This document shows positions 40,610 through 49,155 of a DNA stretch of 64,000 nt, piece by piece. The stretch's first letter is position 1. Each line of letters begins with the position of its first letter. A model generated the notes under the pieces. That model worked only from the letters and a program-made list of their open reading frames with translations. It was not told the origin of the DNA and ran no database searches. Source of the stretch: Isoetes taiwanensis. Taxonomy: Eukaryota > Streptophyta > Lycopodiopsida > Isoetales > Isoetaceae. The stretch spans positions 124,001-188,000 of the forward strand of contig JAJEKV010000077.1 in assembly GCA_021234155.1 (NCBI GenBank), read 5' to 3'. The translations under genes and the position numbers were made by a program.

Positions 40610-40668
40610 CATAAGCCAATTGGTCTCCGTGGACGATAAAAATCCTATTCTATTCTATTATTCATCCT
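40610..40668 (+). repeat. short retroposon insert in the right arm only (copy b)
   Basis: 'ggtcccataagccaattgg', 'tctccgtggacgataaaa', 'atcctattctattctatta'. The equivalent place in the left arm (around 37,600-37,612) lacks it, so it arrived after the duplication. It matches the 30.9-kb and 17.3-kb 3' ends. Confidence 0.7.
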
Positions 40669-41124
40669 CCTAGCTTCCATCCATGCTTTTTCTTCTATTT
40701 TCCAACCGCCAACATCAATGAGCAATGCTTGAAGTCCCACAATGGCACCACCAGCACCGGCACCGCTTTTGTCTATTCTGCTCCTCTTCCTCTTTAACTT
40801 CTATCTAAGGCCACAAACTTTTCTCTCCAAATGAATCAATGGTGGGATTGATATCCAAATCCACGTTCTTTTTCTAATTTGGAAGGACCAAAAAGTATCC
40901 ACCCATCCACCTTTATTAACTATTAATGGCACAATTAACTTTATTATAGGGCTAACTTTATTATAGCACCAATAAAAGGGCACGTAACTTAAAAGGATTG
41001 GGATTTTCTTTTGGTTGGTTGATTGGTATATTTATTTATTTGTTATTGGTCATATACTCAAATGTTTCATACAAATACATATATATTATTAGTATATAAA
41101 AAAATATTCTATTCCCTTATAGAG

Positions 41125-42655
41125 TGTGACGTTCCAGGATAACATACGATCCGAATACATATATTATACTGTCACGTCACACGTACATGTCATCACGACA
41201 AGTACTTGAGAGCCGTAAAGGGTTGCACCTAGGGGGCAACCTCGTATGTTGCGCATGTATATTAAACATATGCAATTAAAACCCCCTTGCCAAGTGGCAA
41301 TACCCCATTTGGTCCCTTCTAAACTAACCCTAAAAGTTCATATATAAGGAACCAAAGGGGAAACCCTAAACCTTTTTCCTTTCGCATTTTGGGGTTTCCT
41401 GAGCCATTCCGGCTAAGGCAGGCTGCCATTTCGCATTGCCAGGCGCCGCTGAACCCGCCTTTGCACATTAGATTCATCAGAAGCAGTAGTCTTCAGCAAG
41501 AACGAAGGCATGGACGCAATCCGGGGAGCTGGAGCTAGCCAAGGATCAGGTAACTTGCGATTCTATTGTGCAAAGCCGGCTCTTAGCCCGGCAATGAGTT
41601 AGGATAATATGTTAGATCAGTCATATCCGCCTTGTAGATCCTAAGATTACCAACCATAACGAAAGAACCTAACCTTGTATGTTTAGGTAAGATAGATTAG
41701 ATCTTATTCAGTATTTCAGTTCTTTGATGTTGATGATGTTCCATTCTATGCTCTCCTGTGTATGTGGGAAGGGGGGTAGAGACCCCGAAACCTTCAGTAG
41801 CAGATGATCCTAGATAGCCTCATTAATTCCTAATTAATGCGGCCCGTGTACAAGAGCCCACCTGGTTGTGAGTGGCGGGGCTAGACCGGTGGAATAAGGG
41901 GGACTTGTCCCATCACTGATTGATCCCTCTGGTGTGTAAAGCCTACTGGGGATCTAAGCTGGCTAGGCTTAATGGTTTGCCACTGCGTGTGGGCAAGGCA
42001 TGAGCTCGACACCTCTTGGGTGATACATCATCTTCAATGAGGTTCAAGTCGAATACGGGCAGTGGCCCTCTAGCCGCCTGTGATGGGCATGCATACCTCT
42101 GGAGGGGAGGTGACTCTCCTCCTGCCTCATCAGGACTGGGGAGATGCAACCCAGCAGTAGCCCTTTTGGCTACACACCCGGCAGGCTACGGTCCGGGACT
42201 CTTCAAACTACTCTGCAAAGTGTGCACGGGAGGGACGGATGGAGTGGACTACCCAACAGCCATGTTTTTATGCCAGCCCAATCCATTTGCCATGAATTCG
42301 TCTACATTGACTTTTGGAGACCCAAGCCGTCAGTCGATCCCCCAGGAGTCTGAGCCTTGGCTAGGATTCCCCTATGTTAGTGTTAAAGATGTTGTTGTTA
42401 CACATGTTATGTTATGGTGCATTCACCCTTCGGGGTGACTTTGTCGATGTATTGATGTCATGCTTATGTTTATTCACGCTTTCGCAGCTAGGACGGTCCC
42501 GAGGGAAGACGGGGCAAATGACCCATCCATTCTTCCTCACTGATCCAGTATTTATGATTGGTATCAGGTGGATGGCCCCTGTCAGTTTGGCTACCAGGGG
42601 GATGAACTCCGCCTTCTAATACGATGGGAGCATCGTAGAAGTAGGGGACGTCACA
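41125..42655 (+). repeat. 5' LTR of the histone-bearing Ty3/gypsy element
   Basis: Starts TGTGACGT and ends ACGTCACA, giving the usual TG..CA ends within a short inverted repeat. It is 1,531 bp long and followed directly by the primer site. Promoter-like elements are a TATA box at 41,341-41,348 and a telo-box AAACCCTAAA at 41,361-41,370. No second LTR lies in the window, so its age cannot be estimated. Confidence 0.85.
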
Positions 42656-42656
42656 G

Positions 42657-42668
42657 TGGTATCAGAGC
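42657..42668 (+). other. primer binding site (tRNA-iMet)
   Basis: TGGTATCAGAGC, complementary to the 3' end of plant initiator methionine tRNA, one base after the LTR end. It fixes the LTR boundary and the element's strand. Confidence 0.95.
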
Positions 42669-42874
42669 ATGATCTTGGTAGACCAAGATCGAGCACTGAC
42701 CATTCCCTGTTAGAACTAACCATAGACTTCCAGTCTTGGGAATAGCACCCCAAGCATGAACCTCGAAAATTAGATTTTTTTTTTCTAATCCTTAGAGCAG
42801 CAAAGTAGAATAATGCTAAGCTAGGATGAATTATGCAAAACCCTGAAAAATTATGGCCAAAAAAGATGTGACCC

Positions 42875-42937
42875 CTCACAGAGTGCACCCTGGGCATTTC
42901 CAAAACTTTTGAGAATGCTTCTCGCGCACTATGTGAG
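42875..42937 (+). promoter_or_regulatory. hairpin element, copy 1
   Basis: 63-bp imperfect palindrome: outer arm CTCACAGAGTGCAC / GCGCACTATGTGAG, inner arm GCATT / AATGC, centre CAAAACTTTTG. First of a pair upstream of the H3-like ORF. Confidence 0.8.
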
Positions 42938-43087
42938 TGGTGGACCCATGTTGACCCAGATAGATGCAAAATTAGAGCAATCGATAGCCTTGGGGCAGCT
43001 TAAACCTTGAATTTGAGCTGGAATTGTATGTTATAACACTAAGAAACTGCTTATAAAATGAAAGTTTAAGTAAAAAAGGGATGACCC

Positions 43088-43150
43088 CTCACAAAGTGCG
43101 CCCTGGGCATTTCCAAAACTTTTGAGAATGCTTCTCGCGCACTGTGTGAG
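43088..43150 (+). promoter_or_regulatory. hairpin element, copy 2
   Basis: Same 63-bp plan as copy 1, 213 bp downstream of it, with outer arm GTGCGC / GCGCAC. It lies 113 bp before the TATA box of the H3-like ORF. Confidence 0.8.
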
Positions 43151-43262
43151 TGGTGGGTACGTTTTTCCTAAACAAACCCAATGTATTAATCTTACAGACA
43201 CTAATGCTTTACAGAATGGTACGACATGAAATTGCAGGTTCAAACCCCAAAATCCCCAGACC

Positions 43263-43270
43263 TATAAATA
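43263..43270 (+). promoter_or_regulatory. TATA box of the H3-like ORF
   Basis: TATAAATA within 'cctataaatag', 112 bp before the ATG. A telo-box-like 'attagggtt' follows at 43,275. The parallel site before ORF2 (45,119) has the same context. Confidence 0.65.
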
Positions 43271-43374
43271 GACCATTAGGGTTCTTCATTTTCACTTTCC
43301 TTCTCCAGCTAGCTGCTCTCCGTCCAACAAGGCGATTTTTAGGCGCTCGGAAGGCGATCAGCTTATTTCAAAAC

Positions 43375-44484
43375 ATGGCCTGCACTAAACAAACCGCTCG
43401 GATGGTAGTGCCAGACGATTATATCAGCGCCCAGGTCCTCGCAGCCCAACAGAAGGCCAGAGAGGCTCAGGAGCGAGCCAAGCGAGAAGAAAACCCTGAC
43501 ACGAATCCTGATGCTGAGGAGGAGGATCAAGAGCAGCAGGACGAGGAAGAACGCCCCCAGAACCCTGAAGAGCAGGAAAACCCCGAGAATCAGGGCGATG
43601 GAGGAGAGGACGAGGATGACGAGGACGAAGCACTACCAGAAGAGCTGGTACGTAAGTTGAAGAAGATGGCGAAGAGGAAGAGAGCGGCAAAGAGGAAAGG
43701 GATTGAAGAGAAGCTGGAGCAGAAGAGATTGAGAGAGGAGCGTCAAAAGTTAAAGGAGGATAAAGGGAAGGATCCTGAGGTGGCCATGAAACCCCGGCGC
43801 AAGACGGAGTCAACACCAACGAAAGGGGTAAGCATAAGGGAGCGGGAGCCCGACAGGCCACCGTCATCATCGGACACTGAGTCGGATGAAGATGAGTCAG
43901 GGGTTCCACGCCTAGCAGAGGGCTCGGGACCTTCGAATATAGATGTTGAGGAGGAGGAATCTGCAACCGCTCCTCCATACCCCAAGTGGCCGAAGCCGAC
44001 AACAGATCCGAAGAAGGGCAGGCCCGCACGTGAGTCATACGTACTCAAGCATGAGCGAGAGTATAGAAAGAAGTTGAAGGAGTACAACGAGTACATGAAA
44101 ATGTACGAGGAGTACTCGAAATACTATGAAGAACACAAGGTAAGGTATGTGGAGGGAGGAAGGCCATCCAAGAAGAACACGTTGAAGCCGCCCCCCGGAG
44201 AGACCCATACCCTCGAAGAAGCCAATGAAGAGAAAGGCGGACTCCTATTTTGCGAGAGCTGCTCGGGAGATCCGTCATTTTCAGAGGAGCTACGGACTGT
44301 TGATACCAAGGGCTGCCTTCGCAAGATTGACCCACGAGATCCTGCAAGAATTCGACAAAACCAAGAGAGTGACAGATGGTATTCTACTCGCGTTGCAGGA
44401 GGCAACAGAGCAGAAACTTGTCCAGCACTTCGAAGACTCACTAGCATGTGCTCTCCATGCAAAGAGAGTAACTTGTATGCCTAG
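43375..44484 (+). pseudogene. accessory ORF1: histone H3-like protein, tail and linker part
   Basis: The first residues MACTKQTARM match histone H3 (MARTKQTARK) at A1, T3, K4, Q5, T6, A7 and R8, with Cys for Arg2 and Met for Lys9. A long linker follows. It is acidic (Glu/Asp runs, about residues 35-85), then basic Lys/Arg (85-135), then Ser/Asp-rich with Pro/Lys patches, then a Tyr/Glu/Lys coiled-coil-like stretch ('EYNEYMKMYEEYSKYYEE'). The H3 fold lies in the overlapping last part of the ORF region (next entry). It sits between the primer site and gag on the element's strand, so it belongs to the retrotransposon and is not a neighbouring host histone gene. The linker makes it far longer than host H3 (136 residues). 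This copy is broken, with about one break. Confidence 0.8.
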
Positions 44485-44527
44485 GGATATGAAATTAGCT
44501 AGGTTTATTAAGAAGGAAGATTGTTAA
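44225..44527 (+). pseudogene. histone H3 fold part of accessory ORF1
   Basis: The translation aligns without gaps to the H3 core from the alpha-N helix to the C-terminus: 'AREIRHFQRSYGLLIPR', 'FARLTHEILQEF', 'LALQEATEQKLVQHFEDS' and 'HAKRVTCMPRDMKLAR'. By my own count about 45 of 89 positions are identical to canonical plant H3. These include the ALQEA, FED, HAKRVT and MP.D blocks that form the H3 dimer interface and DNA contact. It diverges strongly in loop 1 and ends 'KKEDC' instead of 'RGERA'. It is neither a recent host H3 copy nor obviously a centromeric H3. It follows the charged linker of the same accessory ORF. Host origin by capture is inference. Confidence 0.9.
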
Positions 44528-44676
44528 CCTGTTGTAATTACAGAACTTTTAGTAAATATAAAAATATGTTTTGATCAAGTTGAAGTGCAAAATTGTAAGT
44601 AATAAGGTTGTATTAATGATATGTGCATTTGGAATTACCTAATTTGGACAAAAAGTCAGTGTTTTTGACCCCACCC

Positions 44677-44739
44677 CTCACAGAGTGCGCCAGGAGCATT
44701 TCCAAACTTTTTGAAAATGGCTCTCACGCACTGTGTAAG
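44677..44739 (+). promoter_or_regulatory. hairpin element, copy 3
   Basis: Third 63-bp copy (CTCACAGAGTGCGC ... ACGCACTGTGTAAG), just after the H3-like ORF and first of the pair upstream of ORF2. Confidence 0.8.
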
Positions 44740-44879
44740 TGGTCGACTACTGATCTCTGTCCAGACTTGCCCAAATGAAGAAAGTAAGAGCACAAACTGC
44801 CCTAACTCGCCGAGATAGGTAGGATTCTACCCTTAGATTGTAAATTTTGAGCCATCTTGGACCCAAGCGGGGCTTACCC

Positions 44880-44943
44880 CTCACAGTGTCGCCGGGGAGC
44901 ACTTCCAAACTTTTGAAAGTGGCTCTCGCTGGCGGTATGTGAG
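44880..44943 (+). promoter_or_regulatory. hairpin element, copy 4
   Basis: Most diverged copy, 203 bp after copy 3. The inner arm is GCACTT / AAGTG where the others have GCATT / AATGC. The outer arm is CGCC / GGCG where the others have GCGC pairs. Pairing is kept despite the changes. Confidence 0.75.
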
Positions 44944-45118
44944 TGGTCGAAAAAAATGGCCCAAACTCATCCCAAGTATCTCAGAATTAGATGAAATTTG
45001 TTGTAATAGGATCATTAGGATGCACTCTTTAACCTAGATTACCTATGATTTGCATAGCAGCACCTCAAAGTGATAGATATCTCCAAACCCTAAAATTTTC
45101 TCAAACTAGGGTTTTGCC

Positions 45119-45126
45119 TATAAATA
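45119..45126 (+). promoter_or_regulatory. TATA box of ORF2
   Basis: TATAAATA within 'cctataaatagg', 119 bp before the ORF2 ATG. A telo-box AAACCCTAAA lies upstream at 45,085, and 'actagggtttt' just before it. Confidence 0.65.
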
Positions 45127-45237
45127 GGACCACAACCCTCATTTGCACCCTACTCTATTGCTCCTCACTCCAAGGTGATTTTTCAGTTCCCAGAGGCACT
45201 TCCATATCTGTTTGATAACCCCAGCAGCTCTAGCATC

Positions 45238-46759
45238 ATGGCAACATCTGCATTCAACAACGCCATTGCTCATGTGGCTGACGCTGACATCGACTCGGTC
45301 TTCGCTGTCTTTCAGAAGGGGATCGATGTGGATGCCACCATCAATGCTACTCCTTACTATCAAGAGGTCATGACCGAGTTCCATGCCAAGATAGTGCCCT
45401 CTCTGATAGAACTTCCCCCTTGCATAGGATACTTTGCACCTAGCATGGCCCTTCGTGCAGCTCTGCGGACATTCCAAAGATAGACAAGTACCTAGAAAAT
45501 AAGGCTACCCGCATGCCAAACTACATGTCTGTAGCTGTAAATAGGAGGAAATATTTCTCTTACACTGCAGCTAGCTATAGCTATGTCCTTGTCCCAAAGA
45601 GCCCAAACCCAGATAGAAGAACCCTCTGTTCAACCCCTAGAGCTTGAGCCCATGGCCATGGAAGCATGTGAAGAGGAACAGATGCTTCTGGAGTACGAAG
45701 AGGCGGAGCAGGAGGAAGGACATGGGTCTGACATGGAAGACATCATCGACGTCGACCCCACACAGGAAAGGCAGCAAGCCGAAGAAGACCTCCCGAGCTT
45801 CGAAGAGGGATTAAGAGCAACAAGGACAGCCCCAACACTTGGGTTAGGCATCACAAGTCTAACCCCGGTCATCATTCAAGGAGAAGCATACCTGATACTT
45901 CACGACATGAAGAACCTCCCCGAGTGCAGGGACAGGGGTTACGTATGAGCTCCTACACCTCCTACGCCAGCAGCCCGGCCTCGATGACTTCATCGACTAG
46001 GAGACTTAGGACTTCCCCATCAGTATAAGGGAGGCCCGGACGTACACTGTCCAGTCATCAACAGATATAGAAGCCTACACCGACATTAGGTAGATGACGG
46101 CACAACAAGATTAACCTCAGAGGAGGAGTTCATAGCGCTCCAGGAGCGGATGGGAATCAGAGGGAAAACAACGAGTGCACTCCTACCCAGCACCTCTGCA
46201 GTAGCACCAGTCGGACAGGAAAGAGGCGGTATCAACTTGACCTCTTCTAGGTCCATGTTTGGCGACTACAGGGAGATGATAGCAGTACCAGTGGACGAAT
46301 ACTTCAAAAGACCACGGGGGCTCCAATCAGGTCGAGGAGGAGGAGGGGGAGTTAGGGCACGACAAAGCCCTCAGGTTCTACTTACCACTGCTCACTGATG
46401 GAAGGATAGCAGTCATACACTGCCAATTCAGCCCATGGGGAGAAGAAGGGGTCTTCATGCTGGTTGCCCTCTCAGGATTCGGAAGACATGCCCGGATGGC
46501 CCCAAACATCGACCATGTCATCCTGGTCAAGAGGACAATAGCTTTAAGCATCTTCGACTTTGTAGTTCCCTATAAGCAACAGGGCAGATTGGCCGTCACC
46601 ACAGCCTACACATCGGAGAGAAGGGTCGAAGACTTGATAACAGCACTCCAAGGAGGCATGGCCACCAACATCCTTAGGAACTTGGGGCGAACAGTCGGCA
46701 CGACCCAAGTGAAGAAGTTCTTGGAGGACAACCCAGCTTATAGAAGATTCCAAGAATAG
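45238..46759 (+). pseudogene. accessory ORF2 of the element, unknown function
   Basis: Starts at ATG 45,238 ('MATSAFNNAIAHVADADIDS'). It continues through an acidic Glu-rich part (about 45,640-45,800) and a later hydrophobic/basic part ('LVALSGFGRHARMAPNIDH', 'RTIALSIFDFVVPYKQQ', 'LRNLGRTVGTTQVKKFLEDN'). I recognise no domain; it is not a histone, envelope or chromodomain by eye. It has its own upstream hairpin pair and TATA box, parallel to the H3-like ORF. Broken, with about three or more breaks. Confidence 0.55.
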
Positions 46760-46921
46760 AATTAAACTTTTTAATTGTCTATCTCTATTATTGAATGTAA
46801 AAATATTATATCTTATGAATATAAGTGATGGTATTACGCATGTTCTTTTGATATATTTTGTCCCCACAACTATATCATCAAATAAACAAATGCAATAACA
46901 AACAAAAAGCTAATCATCGGA

Positions 46922-48046
46922 GTGCAATCTAATGTGTATGCAGCTAGAGCACCCTGGAATGTGGAACAAGATAGACAACCTCTGGAAGACCAAACACCCG
47001 CAAGGCAATTTCAGCCAAGGAACATGTTTCAGGAGTTCGAGGCACCAACCTCAGAAGAAGAAATATTGCAGATAAGGTCGGATATCCACGAAATAAGAGC
47101 TTTGCTGGCAGGGGCGGTAGCAATGGCACCAGACCAGAATGTCCAACCGGAAACACCGGCCGGCAGAGCAGTCAAAGCAAAGAAGAGAAGCCGGAGAAGG
47201 AGATCACCTAGCACGGATTCCTCCAACTCTAGTTCTGACTCTGACTCCGAATCCAAGGAGCAGGAGAACAATCGATGGGACCGCCGGGAAGGTCCCAACC
47301 GTGATAGAGGCAGAATGGAAGCCAACTATCAGAAGAGAGTCGACTCGGCACTGAGCAATGTGTGGAAAGCCAGAAAGTTAGAATAGTTCTCAGGAGACAA
47401 CAGGTCTGGAATGGAAGCCGAGGCATGGTTGGATGAAATGAGGGAGTATGGGAATGCTTATAGCATGAAGGATAAGGACAAGGGCAGGGTAGCAACAACA
47501 AACCTCAAGGGAGCAGCCAAAATTTGGTGGAAAGGCTATGCCAAAGCCCATGGGTTAAGCAGAGATAGCTGCAGATTCAAGAAGTTCGTCAAAACATTTA
47601 AGCGTCATTATGTGCCAAGGGAACACAAGTGTCATATGATGCAGCAGTTCTATAGGTTGGAGCAGGGCAATAAGACAGTCCAGAAGTACACTGAAGAGTT
47701 CATGAGGCTGAGGCTCTATGTGCCAAAATTGAGTGAAAGACATGCAGTGGAGGGGTACATTGAAGGCTTGAATGAGAAGATCAGGAAGCTAGTAAGAGCA
47801 ATAAACCCCAGAACAGTGTCAGAAGCAGAGTCTAAAGCTGCAAGCTTGCAAGGAACGGGACCTCAAGGGAGTGGGCCAAGGCAACAGTACTATCAGGACA
47901 ATGGAAAGGCTACAGGAAGCTACAGCCCAAGAGCAACAAGCCCAGCAGCTACCAGACCTCAGTACAATGCAAGCTATGGGAAGCAAGGCAACAAAAATTT
48001 TGGCAAGCAGGACAAGAAGCATGTCAGTTTCAAGGACAAGGAATAA
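46922..48046 (+). pseudogene. gag of the Ty3/gypsy element
   Basis: The N-terminal part has a Ser/Asp-rich stretch. It is followed by the retrotransposon gag domain: 'EAWLDEMREYGNAYSMKD', 'LKGAAKIWWKGYAKAHG', 'FVKTFKRHYVPREHKCHMMQ' and 'LEQGNKTVQKYTEEFMRLRL'. This is the typical capsid-forming region of Ty3/gypsy elements. A Gln/Ser/Pro-rich tail leads into the zinc knuckle. Broken, with about one or two breaks. Confidence 0.9.
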
Positions 48047-48122
48047 GGAGGTGGTTCAAACTACTCCAAAGCAGTGAAGCAGTTCTTACAGGGAGAAGAG
48101 ACAGGAATGTATTGAAAAGCAG

Positions 48123-49155
48123 TTGTGCTTCAGGTGCTTCCAGCCAGGACATTGGATACATAACTGCCCATTTGTGATGAATGCGGCATTGGCAGAGCTA
48201 GGAGGATGGGAGAGACCCCCAGAGATCGGCAAAGAAGATGCTCGCGACTACATCCAGGGTGAGTGCCACATCTTTGCCGCTATTGACTCCGAGAATGCTG
48301 AGAGTCAGTACCAAGTCATTTCGACGATTGGGAATGTCCGGGCCAAGTCCTTCATAGTGTTGATAGACACAGGGAGTACCCACAATTTTGCTTCGCCAAG
48401 GATGGTAGAGATGTTGAAGCTCAAGCCTTTGAAGTCCAAACCTAGACCAATTGTGTTGGCGAGTGGGGCAATCCGACACACAGCAGGGAAGAGGATCAAC
48501 TTCGACATAGACTTGTCAGGTATCAATGTTGGAATGGGAGCAGAAGTGATGAACATCGGCAAGTATGACTTGATCATAGGCATGGAATACCTTGGACCAG
48601 CGGGAGCCGTGATTGATTGTGGGAAGCGGAAAATAACCTTAATGACACCAGCGGGCAAGGTCATTGAGATAACAGGTAAAGAAGTCACCCCAATCATGCA
48701 ATGTATGTCTAGTAAGAAGCTACTTAAATGGATAAGGAAGGAGCAAGTGGCCTATGTCTTTAAACTCAAAGTCGACGAGCAAGAGGCAGAGGAGGACAAA
48801 GAGGCCAAAGCGTTGAGCAAGCTCCCAAAGCCGATAGCCAAGTTGCTGAAGGAATTCCATGATTTGTTCCGAGATGAGATTAAGCAACTTCCACCTTACA
48901 GAGGAGTCGAGTGTGAAATAGCACTTGAGCCAGGAACGAAGCCAACAAGTAAGGCGCCCTACAGAATGTCACCTCAGGAATTGACAGAATTGAAGAAGCA
49001 ATTGCAAGAGTTGCTAGACCTAGGATTTATAAGACCTAGTGTCTCCCCATTTGGAGCACCAATACTCTTACGTCAAAGAAGAAGGATGGGAGTCTTAGAA
49101 TGTGCATTGACTATTGTCAATTGAACAAGCACACCATCAAGCACAATTATGCATA
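48123..49155 (+). pseudogene. pol of the Ty3/gypsy element: zinc knuckle, protease, start of reverse transcriptase
   Basis: CCHC knuckle 'CFRCFQPGHWIHNC' at the start; aspartic protease with 'LIDTGSTHNF' (DTG at 48,366-48,374) and 'DLIIGMEYL'; linker; then RT N-terminus 'EFHDLFRDEIKQLPPYRGVE' and 'APYRMSPQELTELKKQ'. Sequence similarity stops at about 49,155, inside RT. The catalytic YxDD region, RNase H and integrase are not present. The long open frame indicates limited decay up to that point. Confidence 0.9.

Larger units (their letters stand above)
39147..41125 (-). repeat. right arm of the large inverted duplication
   Basis: Inverse of 37,026-39,054. The arms are separated by about 92 bp. 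The match ends at 41,124-41,125, exactly where an LTR begins. Confidence 0.9.
41125..49155 (+). mobile_element. Ty3/gypsy LTR retrotransposon fossil carrying a histone H3-like ORF
   Basis: Order of parts: LTR (41,125-42,655), initiator-Met tRNA primer site (42,657), hairpin pair, TATA, histone H3-like ORF (43,375-44,527), second hairpin pair, TATA, ORF2 of unknown function (45,238-46,759), gag (46,922-48,046), zinc knuckle (48,123), protease (DTG at 48,366), and the start of reverse transcriptase (to about 49,155). The RT start ('APYRMSPQELTELKKQLQEL', '[13 protein letters not shown]') is chromovirus-like. Most of RT, RNase H, integrase and the 3' LTR are not in the window. The element is broken, with roughly half a dozen breaks in the visible part. 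Its readable ORFs suggest middle to young age. Confidence 0.85.

Noticed and set aside
42016-42438. Open frames inside the 5' LTR
   Set aside because: They fall within the LTR (41,125-42,655), have no motif, and appear on both strands.
43230-43260. A 'ggttcaaaccccaaaatccc' word resembling a tRNA T-arm or pol III B box
   Set aside because: No cloverleaf can be made around it; it is part of the retroelement's leader before the TATA box.
43375-44527. Reading the H3-like ORF as an ordinary host histone gene
   Set aside because: It lies on the element's strand between primer site and gag, has a roughly 280-residue linker and divergent loops, and shares its upstream cassette with ORF2 of the element.
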